Of a DNA stretch of 64,000 nt, positions 1 to 12,700 are shown piece after piece. The translations under genes and the position numbers were made by a program. The notes under the pieces were generated by a model, which worked only from the letters and a program-made list of their open reading frames with translations, did not search any database and was not told the DNA's origin. The DNA comes from Rhodosporidiobolus odoratus (lineage: Eukaryota > Basidiomycota > Microbotryomycetes > Sporidiobolales > Sporidiobolaceae), in assembly GCA_034387635.1 (NCBI GenBank), contig JAOANU010000001.1, positions 496,001 to 560,000 on the forward strand. Direction: 5' to 3'. The stretch's first letter is position 1, and the number at the start of each line of letters is the position of its first letter.

Positions 1-245
1 CGACGTTGAGGAGGCGATGGATGGATTGATGGATGGAGGTTCGAGCGAGAGAGGGAGGTAGAGGAACGGAAGCTTGTATTTGTATGCTGAGAAGATTATG
101 TCGAGACGGAAAGGAATGGTATGTATGCTGCAAGCGAGAGAGAGAGCGAGGGAGACGGGGAAAGCGATGGCAATGGGGAATGGGGACAATAGATGATCGG
201 GTATGGTATGTGCGCATGTTCTTCTGGTGTTCAGGCCTTGAGTGT
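1..245. other. 3' flank of the cyclin gene
   Basis: This short stretch lies downstream of the minus-strand cyclin stop codon and presumably contains its 3' UTR. The open frames across it are low-complexity Arg/Gly-rich translations with no family signal. I see no gene here. Confidence 0.5.
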
Positions 246-2587
246 CTATTGAGCGTATCCACTGCCCATCCCGTCACCGCGGCCGCGGTAGTACACCCCA
301 GGAACGCCCGCATTCGAGTAGGACGAGAAGTAGGGATGAGGACCCATGATGCCGGCCGCCGCCGCTTGTTGCGGAGTGAGGCGAAGTTGGGGCATCGACA
401 TCGGCAACGGCGGAGGGAGGAGATGCTGCGGCAGGGCTGAAGCAGGGTACGTCGCGCCACTTCCAGCCGAGTTGGGCGGCGAGTACATCCTCGGCGGGCT
501 ACTGCGCGTCACTCCACCCGCGGCGGAGGAACCTCCATGCGACGACATCGAGAGGCCCATAGGCGCCGAGCCCATGGCAGCGAATGTTCCGGACGAAGGC
601 AGGTTGGGTGTCGGGTAAGGCGGTAGCTGAGGGTACGAGTGGGCGTAAGCCTCGCCTGCCGGAGAGTGAGAGACGGTGCTGAGTCCGCTGGGTTGACCGA
701 GAGCGTAAGCTGACGGGAGGGAGGCGGCGGAAGAGGGTGGAGGCGGCGGTAAAGTCTGGTGGAGATGCCCAAGCCCGTGACCTGCAGCGAGGGAGTAGTA
801 CTGCAGCGAGAGTCCGCCACTGTCGAGACGTCGACGCTGAGCGGGGTCGTAGTGTGGGGAGAAAGCGTCCGAGAGTGTGTCGAACGCAGCTGGACCGCGG
901 GCGAGACCTGGCGGGTGTGGTTGAAAAACGGGCAGAGAAGACGAAGCGAACGGAGGGAAGTAGGAGGATGCGGCGGAAGACGAGGAGGACGGGCGGGAGC
1001 CTAACGGAGAAGTTGTAGTACCGAGAGGAAGGGGGAAGTTGGGAATCTGATGCGAGGGATGGACAAAGAAGCTGGGCGGAAGGGTCGATACGATCGAACC
1101 CGCTGGCGCCGCTGGTCCGGCCGAGTACGAGCGACCCATGTTTCCGTTGGACTGGAAGAGCGGAGGTAGCGCGGAGGGTGCGAATTCTCCCCCGAACGCG
1201 TCGTCCACCCGTCGCTTCGCCCCGTTCTGCCCAGAAGCAGAGGAGGCGCTGGCAGCGCGAGCTGCGGCGTTCCGGCGGGCAGTATGAGCGAGAGAAGTGG
1301 GAGAGACGTCGGCATGCGGGAAGTAGGCGGAAGAAGCGGAATGCGGCTGGGCGCCGTAGGAAGGCAGAGGTGCCGAGGGGTAAGAGTGCGGATGAGGGTC
1401 GGTGGCAGGTGCGGGGAGGGTGAACGTTGCAAAGCTGCTAGTCGGAGTCGTGTTGGTCGAAGCGGAACCGTCGACCCTGCGGCGAACGCTCCTACCCGAC
1501 GACGCGTCCTCCTCCGTCGGCACTTGCAGCGATTTTGCTCCGCCCGCATTGCTGCCCATTGCTCGTGACCCCGATGCCGCCAAGGCAGTCCTTACTCGCT
1601 TCGACGAGGCGATCTTCCGCGAAGAGGTTGATGCCGACGAGGCTTTGCCGAGCCGCATATTGCGAGCAGCGACATGGCCTTCGAGTAGGCGAACCCAGGA
1701 ATCGAAGTCTCGCTTCGTGATGTGCAGCGACCAGTCAAGCCCTTGAAGGAACTCTGCTTCACCGGCGACGAGAGGTTTCTGCGAGTAAAGGGGAAAGGGG
1801 TCAGACCGACCTTCTCGGAGAGAAGGGTCGAGAGGAGAAAGCGGAGTGCGCACCAGTTCTAGCGCTGAGATCTGACTCCAGGTCTGTGCGGTGTAGGCTG
1901 ACGGGTGGAGACGAGTGCGGTGAGCAGGCACATTCCGGAAATGCGGTTTCGAGGGGGATGAACCGCTTCGTCTGACGAGAGAGAGCAGGCTGGAAGGAAA
2001 AAAGGAGGAACGCACTGTTATCGTCGAGCACCTTGTTCGCAAGCATCAGCCCTGTCACTGCCAGCCTGTACTCGGAGCCGGGCGAGCCATTGATGGCGTT
2101 ACGTTGCTTCAGGCGAGAGATGAAGAGGAGGGCGAGGACGACGACGGAATGGGAGACTTGAGCTGCGAGCGCCCCTCGCTTCGTCAGCTCCATTGCTACA
2201 GCAGGATAGGCAGAGTCAGGAGGCAAGAAACGCACTGGTAGTGAGGACATCGTTGCAGAAATGCAGAAACCGGTTTGTCGGCTTGATCTGCAACTTTCCC
2301 ACCCGACTTGCTTCTCCCCCTTGCGCGCCACTCTCTCCTTCTCCGCACGGTGCAAACCACAGCCAGACGAACATCTCCGCCGCGAAGAGGGCGAGGGCGC
2401 TGACTTGCGGGGCGGTTGACGCAGGTGAAGGCGGTGCGCCCGAGACTTCGATGGGAGGGAGAACGACCATCTCGGCGGAGCAGTCCGCTGCTTGCACGGG
2501 CTTGAGTTGCTGTGGCGATATGGATGGAGTGGCGTAGGGAAAGGGAACGAAGGAGGTCGAGGGGAAGGAAGGAACGACCGTGGACAT
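246..2587 (-). CDS. Pcl/Pho80-type cyclin with long Ser/Pro-rich tail
   Basis: The product is a fungal cyclin of the Pcl/Pho80 class, which activates a Pho85-type cyclin-dependent kinase in cell-cycle or nutrient control. The coding exons, read on the minus strand, are 2587-2236, 2162-2016, 1897-1854 and 1778-246, giving about 691 aa; all phases close. Joining exons 1 and 2 creates NDVLTTTQVSHSVV, and joining exons 2 and 3 creates LANKVLDDNTYTAQTWSQIS. Both are hallmark cyclin-box segments, with SEYRLAV between them. EFLQGLDWSLHI completes the box near residue 190. The C-terminal 450 residues are Ser/Pro/Ala/Tyr-rich and probably disordered. The stretch between WLWFAP and QIKPTNRF stays open, so no intron is called there. 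The cyclin assignment is strong; the CDK partner is inferred from the family. Confidence 0.88.
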
Positions 2588-5500
2588 TTCGGTGAGGAGG
2601 GGAGGGCGATTCAGAACTGCGCGGCGAAGGGGGACCGAGAGGATCTAGCGCCCTTGCGGTGTTTCCGTGCTACTCTGATGCGTGGGTGGTCGCTCGGTAG
2701 TACGGAGAAAGGCGAAGAGGGACAAGATACGAGGTTGTGGGAAAGTCGGGAGATCTGAGAAAGAAGCGGGAGACAACCGAAAATGGACGTTTGCTCTCCT
2801 GGTCGGGATGACAGGTGGAGAGGTAGAGGCGTCCGGCGAGAAGACGAGAGGCGCTGCTGTGTCTTAATGTACCACCGAGCTCTGCACCGGCCTGCGAACG
2901 AGTAGTAAGAGCCTCCCCCGCTTTGATCTCGGAAAGAAGGTCGAGTCGAGTGATGAATCGATGAAGGGAGTGGGCAGGCGAACTGTCCCGCTCAAACCGC
3001 AGCTAGGACGTTGTTGGCAGGCAGCTTGGACAGCCCTGCGGGTACAGCGGGGGCAGAACAGGAGTGGGGGCGAGCAGGACGCCTATCAACCTCCTGATTG
3101 TGCCCGCGCGGCGATGGGAGGAGCAGCCTACACGGTTCCGGCTTGTTGACTGAGTCGAGCCTAGGCAGACTGCGTTGAGACTGCGAGCCTATCCGCTGCA
3201 TATTCGGAGAGACACCCGCAGGATGTCAGTCAAAAGGGCAGATTTACAGAGGTTCCGAACGAAGCTTTTCTTTTCGATCCGCCCGGTTCGCGCCTCTTTC
3301 CCCTTTCCATCTTTCCGTCCTGTGCTTCCCCCTCGGAACCACGCTCGCGCTTTTAGTCCTCAAAGAAGGCTCACAAAACGCTTGGTTACGCCCTGTTCAC
3401 ACCCTGCAAGATTCACCAGCCTAGCTCAGCGTCGAGCCCGTTCTTTTCCCTTCTCGCCATGTCTTATCCCTCGGTGGACTCGGACACGCTGTCTTGCTTC
3501 ACTTGATGCGAGCCAAGGCGCCGTCATTCAAAGTGTTCTGCCATCACATGCGATGCGGTACGCAGCCCGCGTGCTCGAGGTGAGCACGGCTCTTTTGTGT
3601 TCGACCGCCTCCGTCAACGCCTCTGACCTACCCTTTCACCCGCAGAACAGAGCCAGTCGCGTAGCCATCTCCTTTGAATGCGCTCGATACGCGTGCCGAC
3701 GAGCCCTCCTTGCGGCGACTTCCTCAGCAGGATCGGAGCCGTTACCCGTGACGCTTATTCTTTTCCTTTCTTCCTCGCCATTCAGCTACACTTCTCTATT
3801 CATCCTGGCTCTTCGCTTTGGGCGGCTCTACTCAATCTCCCACAAGTTGCAAGGGCACGCCCTGTTCTTCCACAGCGCATCTTTCTCTGCATAAATGGAA
3901 CACGTCTCTCACTTTTCCTGCTATCAGTGCCGCCCTGTATAGTTTTATCGACCGGCACGGTAGCCTAGGTGGCGACGTCTCGGTACCGCAGACAGCTTGC
4001 TCTGTCGATGTGGCAACTAACAGGCGGAGTAGTAGCTCATGCAGCGTAGTGAGTTAACTGTTCCTGTTTTTCTTCTCTTTTTCGCTCCAGCTGACGGGTC
4101 CTTGCCTGGGTGGGCTGTAGTGTCACCGAATCCGCTGCAGCGCAGGCCATGGATCCTCGGCACGGGACTGTCATCCCGCTTCTCTACTGTTCAGGCTCAG
4201 TCTCCGCTGTATCCTCGACCACCCTCAGCCTTGGTCTGCCAACCTCGCTTTCCTCACCCATGTTCACCGACGTCCTGCTCGCCCAGTGGTAAGGCTCACC
4301 GCTCCAATGTGCATGCCATATCAGCGATATCAGCAGTGCAGGAGGACGGACCGGTTCGCAGCAGATCCGGCTAGCACTCGGCCTGCTTCGCTCCACTTCC
4401 GCCAGCGTCCTTACTTCCGCCCGCACCTCCGGCAGCTGGAGAATGGTCGACATGTCCTGCTGCCTCCTCAACATCTTTTTGAGCTCGCTCGACCGCTAAT
4501 CTTCAATTTCCGCAGGTGTCCGCACTGCACCGCCGTGGGATGGGTGGTTCGAGCCGCCCACAGCGTGCAGACGTTCGACTGTAGGTACGGAAAGCGGTTA
4601 GGCGCGTGCTGCTCGAGACTGCTGGCGCGTACGCGCTCGCGAGCGCGAGCACTCGATCCCTCGTCGACAGACACACGGTTCGCTCGTATGTCCACGGCCG
4701 ATGAAGCATTGTGACCCGCTTCCATCCGTCCCTCTCCCGCAGTCATGCTCGTCATGCGCTCGGAAAGAGCGATGTAGCAGAACCGTCGTGGAGGTTGCGG
4801 TGGCAAGAGGCAGGGCAGCCGAATATCCTTGGCATATCCCATTGTTTTCCGGTGATTTTCCGCGAAGACAAGCTGCGACAAGGGAAAATGGGGACGCTCG
4901 CTCCGCTGTTTGCAGTTCAGCACCTCTGTCCACACTATACTGGACTGCATATGGCGGACAACTTCCGCTACAAGCTGCGACGATGAGTGGGCGCCTGAAA
5001 AGGAATTTTCTTGTTCCCTCGTGTAATACATGCCACTTCCCCGTGGCGATCGCTCTCGACTCAGAGACTCCTGAAAGAAAAGGGATTGGTCTGTCCGAAG
5101 CTGCAGATCGCGAAAAAAGACGAGTACCTAAGGATTTGCTTTTGCTCATGATACTATATAAGTGAGAGGCGATGGAGAAGGCGGCCAATAAGAAGAAAAG
5201 GGTGCTAGCTCAATCGCTCTTCGAGTCAGCACTAGCTGCTGAACGACTTCCTGGGCCATGTCGGAAGGAGCTTCAGCGCTGTCTACAGGTACGACCTACC
5301 TCACCGTCCGTGTGCATCAAGAGGAAACGAAAGGGAGATCTGCAATCACTTTCATCACCGCTTATCAATCGCATCATTTGTACCTCAGTGCCGCGGAGCA
5401 GACCGGCTTGCCTCCAGTGCTCGTAACGCCGGCCAGGGCCCGGTTGGTCCGGTTCCAGACCGGGAGCAACAAAACGCGTATGCATAATCAACTTAATTGA

Positions 5501-6636
5501 CAGCGCGGAGTTGACCTTCTCAAACCGCTTGAGCCGCTCTTTTCGGGCTCTCTGTCAAGCGCTGGTTCGCGGACAACGCTGTAGGCCATATTACGGGGCC
5601 ATGCTTCCAGTGCCCGGGACTCGCAGCTCAGACAATGGTCACTACACTACCTACCAGTCTCCAACCTTCCTTTTCAACAGGCGTCGGTTTTGCAGGAACG
5701 ACCTTGTTTCGGTAGCGGGGGACCGACAGGATCGCCGTGACAAGAAAGATGCCCGGGTTTCTTCAGCCTTCGACCAGGCAGAGGACCGTGCAGAAAGGAA
5801 AAGCAGGGGCCTCCTCGACGCCTGGTCGACTAGCAGCAGTTGGCAACGGAGCGCGGCACGTCCATGCGAAGTGAGTGTGCGGAGGACAAGAAAAATAGTG
5901 GAGGAGCATGCTCTGGCGCCGAGAGGACAGACCGTACTTTCCTGCGGGCAAGGGCGGCCGACTCACGAGAAGAGTACCTGTTGTACTCAACTCCGGGACA
6001 GCTTCGCGACGTCAGCTTAGAAGGGAAGCTCTTGCGAAAGCCGGTCTCTTCTCTTCCTCTTCTCCTTCGTCTTCGTCAGCCAGCTGCTGCTCAATCAACG
6101 ACGGGATAGGCCCAGCGCCATCCTCTTCCCCTCGCGTATCATCTCCGCCGCGCCGGACTCGTCTCCTCCGTGCCGCCTCCCTCTTTGCACCGCCAACCTC
6201 GCCTGTCCGCCGAATTACGGCGCACGCACCTCGTTCGTTGAGGTCCGCCGCAGAGAGTTCCCTCTCCTCCCTACAGCTCGACCGACAACATCTGGACAGC
6301 CCGTACGCGTCATTGACGAGGAGGACAACATATCCTCGCAACTTGGCAGCAGCACCTCACAACAATATTCGTCGCCCTTCCTTCCCTTTTCCCTTCCTTC
6401 CTCCGCTGGGAGATACGTACCTCTACTTGCCGGCCATAGGTAACTGCAGCGCTTTCTCGTCCCGACAATCTGCAACTCCTGAAGACGCACTTCCGCCTCC
6501 TCGTCTCCTATTTTCCCATTAATCCCCTGCTTCCTCGGTGTTCTTCCGGCGTCGCCGCGCAACCTTCGCCAGTTCTCTCTCCTGTTCCTCCGTGTCACGG
6601 GGGACAATCCGGCCTTTTCGACCACTCGACTCCGTA
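2588..6636. other. 4 kb interval without a recognisable gene
   Basis: This is the upstream region of both the cyclin (-) and the HSF-type factor (+). Open frames up to about 240 codons occur on both strands, but none shows a protein family, a plausible exon chain or a convincing start context. A TATA-like octamer, TATATAAG, sits at 5155-5162 on the plus strand. The last 600 bases before 6637 are CT-rich, as expected for a leader. The interval could hold a long untranslated leader, a non-coding RNA or a decayed gene; the sequence does not decide. Confidence 0.4.
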
Positions 6637-9104
6637 ATGTTCACCCACGGCGAAGCGCGAGAAGATCTACTACGAGGGCCTCCTTCCCCCAACGGCAGCG
6701 CCGCGGGACCATCTCAGCGTCGGTCTCCCGAGCTTTCCCCTGAGGCAGACGGCGCAAGTGATACAGGCAGGAGGGCAGATGAGGAACGAGACGAGCTGGA
6801 GGAGGACGTAGACGAAGATGCCTCAGTCAGCACCGACAGGGCGCGCAGCTCCGAGCCGATTGTTACCGGGACCGCCTCTGTTGCAGACAGTGCTGCCCCG
6901 TCGGTGGTGGACAGACCGGGAGTAACGGCAGTGCCTCAAGCGCAGGGCACGAAGACGCAAGCTGCCTTCGTTCACAAGTACGTCGTTTCGCTTTTCCCCA
7001 TCTCCGTTCTCCATCTTCCCGTAACTTCCACTAGCTCCTAGTCCCGTCGGCGTCTTGACTGACAGAGTGCTTTATCCTACAGGGTTTGGGCGTGCGTATC
7101 CTCTGATTATCCCCTCTTGCTGTCTCCCCCTTCCTTGAGCCGCGGCTTTCGACGGTCGACTAATCCTGTCTGCTCCGTTACACAGCATGCTCGAAACCCC
7201 TTCATTACACCACCTCATCTCCTGGAGCGAAGACGGTACCAGCTTTATCATTCATCATCCGTCAGAGTTTGCTCGCTTGATCCTTCCTCAGTAGGTCATA
7301 TTTTCACGCAACTTTGTTAACATTGGTTCTGACGATATCGCTCTGCAGATACTTCAAGTGAATCGTCTCCTAGCAAGCTGCTGTGATAGCTTGACTGACA
7401 CCGCTCTTTCCCCTCAGACATTCCAACTTTTCTTCCTTCATCCGCCAGCAGGTGCGTCAATGTCAAGCTCTCCTCGAGAACAAGCTGCAGCTAACGAGAA
7501 GCGGGGATGCGGCTTTCTACAGAACTTTTACGGCTTCGCCAAGTGTTCTGATTCCTCCGCCAGCGCGACCAATGTCCATACCAATCCCGACGGATCAACG
7601 GTTCAAAGCTGGGAGTTCCGCAACCCGAACTTTATCCGCGACCGGCCCGAGCTCCTGACTCGCATAAAGCGGAAGACGGCCAAGTCGAGCACCGCCAATA
7701 CGAGCCCGTCGTCCGTCAAGCGGCGGTCGTCGATAACCAACAACTCTTCGCAACGGGGGTCAAGACGGAGTAGCTTGGCGGGAGCGGAGCCGGATCTGGA
7801 GTCAGATCTCGAGCCGACCAAGGTTACGAACGCAGGGACGTACGGATCAGCAGGGGCGGCGACTGCACCTCCACCGCCGAGACGCATCGCTGCCGGCTTG
7901 GCTGACTTCGCTCCGTACAGCGCGGACGAAGGCCGACGAGTCAAAGAGGAGGTGACGGAGCTTCCGCCTGGTCTTCGCTCTCCCCCCGCAACCTCGCACT
8001 CCCGATACGCCGCGTCCACCTTGTCGGGCGTCGCCAACCCGCCAAATCGTCCTTCCTGTCCGAACTTCTCCCCGAACGGTCGATCCTCATACCTGCCTCC
8101 CGCCGGTCCTCCGCCTCCTAATCCTCGCTATGCACCCCTGGAGGAAACGCTGGGGCGACAGGTGCATACGCTGGAAGGGCAAGTACGGGAACTCGCGCAG
8201 GCGCTTTACCATACTCAGAACGAGGCGGCCGTCTTCCGGTCGACATCGTACGGGGTCATGCACTCCCTGCTCTCGTTGACGGCTAGTATGGACTTCGAGG
8301 GGCGAAGGAAAGAAGAGAGTAAGCAAATCCTTGCGACCTTCTCAAACGCGATATCGGCTAATCCGCCGACTCTGTCCCCTTTACCCAGTCGAAGCTTGCT
8401 CCTTCGCGCTCTCGAAGCTGGGCCAGGATAGCGTGCCCCAGTACTGTCCTCAGGGCAACATGGCGTATCCTCAATACGGCAACAGCACCTCGTCCGCCTG
8501 GTCTGCCTTCTACGGTCCTCCTGCAAACCCTTTCTACTCTCCCCGCCCCTCGACCGCCGCGTCGCACCAATTCTATTACAACCGCGTTCCCGCTGCCGAG
8601 TCCTACGCCCGCTCTTCCCGCCCTGACTTGTCAACCGCACCCTTTCCTCCCTCTCAGCCTCTCGGCGATAGTCGACCTCCTTCTTCCGCTGCAATTTCGT
8701 ACGCCACCATGACGGCAGCACCGAGCCTCAGCAGTCACCCGACGTCAACTTCGTCCTCCTTCGATGCCTCCTCAGCTGCAAAGGCGCTTCCTCCGCCTGC
8801 ACCCGGCACTGCGCTCCCGCCGATGGGCCAACCTATGCCCTCTACCGCCTCGATCGCTGCATCATACCCTCACGGGTACCCTTCTCCTCGCTCCAGCTGG
8901 CCGGGCTTAGGGGTCGCAGGTGGAGCTGTCGGCGAGCCAGGCGGCGGAGGTGCAGTAGCGAGTACCAAGCTTCCCCCGCTTTCGTCGTTGCTCAATCCGT
9001 CCGCGGGCCCGCCAACGTTCAGCCGACAGACCAACGGCGAGCGGCGCTCACTCGAGGGTGGAATGGGTGAAGATGAGAGGGCGAAGAAGAAGATGAGGCA
9101 GTAA
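6637..9104 (+). CDS. HSF-type DNA-binding transcription factor
   Basis: This is a nuclear transcription factor with a heat-shock-factor-type winged-helix domain. The exons are 6637-6977, 7083-7091, 7186-7290, 7349-7357, 7418-7451, 7523-8318 and 8389-9104, giving about 669 aa. The domain occupies roughly residues 110-215. It reads AFVHKVWAMLETPS, then ISWSEDGTSFIIHHP, then YFKHSNFSSFIRQQNFYGF and SWEFRNPNFIRDRPELL, with no gap against the family pattern. The usual RQLN is RQQN here. Two of the exons are only 9 nt long. A weak heptad-like segment follows near residue 385, then a Ser/Pro/Ala-rich tail. An in-frame ATG at 6538 would add 33 residues; 6637 was chosen because the extra part is Arg/Ser/Phe-rich leader-like sequence. 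Classical Hsf1, Skn7 and Sfl1-like subtypes cannot be separated safely. Confidence 0.87.
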
Positions 9105-9798
9105 AAGGGCGGAAGAAAAAGCGTTCTCCATTCCCTTCTTTCTCCTCTACTCCCTTCTCCCACGCGGTCCAGATTCCCTTCACCCTCCTCCACACAAAAA
9201 GGCTCGTCTCGTAAGCCTCGCAATACCCCTTTCCTTACTTACCTACGCACTTTCCCCCATTTCTACTTTCCCGTCGTCCTAATCTTTCCAATCTGTTGCT
9301 GTGCTTTTCATACCTTCCTGCGACGTAACCGTTCGAACCTATCCCTGAACCTGTCCCCTTCCGTCTCTAGCGTGTACGTCTATCTTGTATCAGTAGTGCT
9401 CCTCTTTGCCAACTCGTAGATCTAGCAATCGGCCGGAACCAGCAGGACTCGTTCACCCTCTCTCTCGCAATAAAACACCGTGACTCGAAAAAGAATGTTG
9501 CGACAAACTAGAAACGACGGGAAGAGAGCCTCATGCACGAAGAAGGAACGAATGAACAATGTTGGAAAGGGTGGGATGGGTACGAGGAAGTCGTAGTTGG
9601 ACGGAAGAGAGGGGAACGACAGGTAAGGGGAAAACGATTGAGTACGAGGGAAGGAGTGAAGACGCGTTGAGACAGGGAAGGGAATTCGGGAATTCGGGTG
9701 GTCGGTACGAAGAAATGACGAGAATGGGGAAGGAACAGAGGGGGAGACGAGGAGAGAGCGGAGAGGGAGACTGGCGGGAGAGCACGACGAACTTGGTT
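9105..9798. other. convergent 3' intergenic region
   Basis: The HSF-type gene and the phosphatase gene converge on this 0.7 kb. It is pyrimidine-rich on the plus strand in its first half and purine-rich in its second half, as expected for two facing 3' UTRs. No gene is seen. Confidence 0.6.
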
Positions 9799-12700
9799 CT
9801 ATACGTCTCGAGCCGCCTCGTCCTGCATCTCCTTGACCGCCCCTTCAATTAAGCACTCCATGATGCAAACATACTGACGATAATTCGCGACCATGCTCAT
9901 TCGCATCTCCCTCAACTCGTTGACACCCGCAAAGGCAGGATCAGACTGGTTGAGCGCAGGCGTCTCGGTAGAGAGTGGCGGGATGCTCGAGGAGGCGGAG
10001 TCGGCCCGAGTTGGAGAAGAGGGCACGGGGGTGGTGTTTGACGAGAATCGCGGAACGGGCGAGTCGAGCGAAGAGAGGGAGAGACCAGCGGAGAGGAAGG
10101 ACGTCTCGGGGTCCGACAGACGTTCCGCGAGTGGTGGTCGAGATGGTGCCGATGCCGACACATAATCGATGTCCATCTTGTCGTCGTCCTTCTGTTCTCT
10201 CCGAGCAGCCTTCCTCTCGGCCGCCCTATCATTCCTAAGCTTCTCCAACAGGCTCATGACCATGATGAATACGCCCGTTCGGCCGACGCCGGCAGAACAA
10301 TGAGCCAAGATAGGCGGCTCAAGTCCATCGTGCTCCTCGATCTTCCAGCCGATCTCACGCATATAGTTCCGCTGCGCCGCCTCCACCTCGTGAACCAGTG
10401 CGACGACGTCGGCCGGATCGGCGGGGATGTCGAAATCAGGCCAGGCGCGGTACTGGATGTGACGGATCTTGCGAGGTCGGGACGAGGAGGCGGCTTCGTC
10501 ACCGTCGCTGCCGAAGGACGAGCTGTCCGGTCCTCGCAATCGTCGTACGGCAAGGGTCCTCCGAATGGTCTGGTCGGCCTGAGTCTGCGGAGCCTTCTCT
10601 GTCTCGGGTGATACCCGAGCCGCATCGAAAGCGGCGAAGAAACCTCCTGCTTCAGCAGGGGGACCACCGTTACCACCACCGAAGAACCCACCTCCAGCCG
10701 TATTGGAACGGACGTTTGCTCGTTCCTCCTCCTCGTGCGCCAAATCTCCATCCACCTTGACTTCCCAATCCGCATCGTCCTGCTGAACCCAGTAGCGACC
10801 GCACTTGTCGCGGCCGCCTTCCTGAAGGTTGGTGAGCATGATGATGACGCCAACGTGCTCCTGGTCGCACATCTGCCAAAAGTCGCGGTATGTACTAGGG
10901 AGAGGACCTTGCGAAGCAATGAAGCGTTTCGATGAACCGCGGAGGAAGAGGTGGGAAGCATTGACATAGTCGGTCGAGGAGGGGGTAGGTTGGCGGAGCT
11001 TGACGCGGGCATGCTCGTACTGCAGAGGGATAGGATTGAGGCGGTCAGTCAGTAAACGGCGGCTTCGAAATCGACAACGATAACGAGCGAGGTTCAGAGG
11101 AGCAGGACGGAGCGCTACACTTGAAGCGGCGAAGGGAGGAGGTGAAGGAACAGGGCAACCGTACAGGGAAGATGTTCTTGAACCGATTGAGGTTCCCCAA
11201 TTCAACTCCAGCGAAGATACCGAACTTTTCCCATTTCTCCTTTTCCTCCTGCCGCTTCTTCCGAGCCGCAACATCAGCCTCCCCGTCCTTCGAGTCTGCA
11301 GCTCTATCTTTCCCAGAGCTCATGCTCTCCACGACGGTTTGCTCTGAATGCCATCGGAAGGTACCTTCTAACCGTTCGCGCTCGGCGGCTTCGAGCTCGT
11401 AATACTGTCTTGCGAGACGGTTGGAGCGGGCCATCGGTGAGAGGCAGATCAGAGAGCGAAGGAAGGCGGGAAGACGGGGGAGGAGAGCGGGAGGGACCGA
11501 GGGGAGGGTGACGGGGGTGAGGTTTGCGAGAGAGCGGTCGAGGGAGAGAGCCTACGCGTGTTATTCAATCCGGTCGGCAGCGTCAGTGAGAAGGGGCGGT
11601 GGAACGTAGGAACGGGACAAAAGCGGGGAAAAGTGGGCCAGACAACAGTCATCAGTTGTTGTTGAGCTGGAGGAGTAACAGACAGGAAGGAAACGGCGTA
11701 CCTCGCTGTTCTGCCTGATATTCTCAAAGAACGGATTCGCACTCATCCTCAGCTGCCCTTCCCCCAGCGGCTTGTTCTTCTCCGAAACCGGAGGATGCAT
11801 GCCGACCGAGAACCCACCCTGCATGCCCAACGACCCAGGCTGAGGCAGCGTCGAGTTTCCATCCCCCTCCTCCCTCTGTCCTGCGGCAGTATACGCTGCC
11901 GAGAGGGATTCGTTCCCGCTCTTTCTCCGCTTGCCCATCCCGGGTCTCTGGCTCGCAAGACTCGTCGAGCTACCTCCGCTGGTCGACGGACTTGTGAGCG
12001 TCATGTCGACGCCCCGCATCGTATTCGGAAGCGGTCCTTGACCTGCGCTACCGTTGCCGCCGCTATTGACGAACGCTGAAGTACTCGACATCTGGAACGC
12101 CGCAATGGGAAGATCGCGAACTTGCAGAACTGGTCGGCCGTGCTTCTTGCTCGGAGTTGACGAAGTGTCGGAGGAGCTAGGAAGGGGGAGAGAAGAAGAG
12201 TGCGTAGTAACGGAGTCGGGAGCCGCGCCGCCCAAAGGTGTTCCTCGTCCTGAAACCGGTGCAGAGGCGGAACCCTGTGTCATCCCGACCTCGAGAAGTC
12301 GATCTGCATCCGCCGACGGAAGTGATACGAGCTGATTCTTAACCGCAGCCCAGCCTCCTTTGACCCATCCTAGCTTTTCCTTGTAACCCGCCTTGTCAAA
12401 CTTAGCCAACAAGCTCGAGATACCTCCTCCCTCGGCAAGAACCGTCGACTCGGGGTCAAGAACCACGATGGCGCTGCAGGACGCCCAGCGGGAGAAAACC
12501 TCCTGCTCGTTGGCGGGTAGTCCTTCTTGAACACGGTCGGTACCGAACGCGGGTCGGCGGAGAAGAGTCGAGGGCACGCAGATATTAATCGAAGACGAAA
12601 GACGCTCCTGCAGGTACGCTGTATGGGGACGGATATCGAGAATGAGGATTGGTGGCGAAGGGGAAGAAGGAGAAGATTTGGCGGAGAGGAGATCGCTCAA

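Noticed and set aside
9300..9360. tRNA-like B-box sequence around GTTCGAACC
   Set aside because: No matching A-box, acceptor stem or anticodon arm could be folded around it; I found no tRNA gene in the window by eye.
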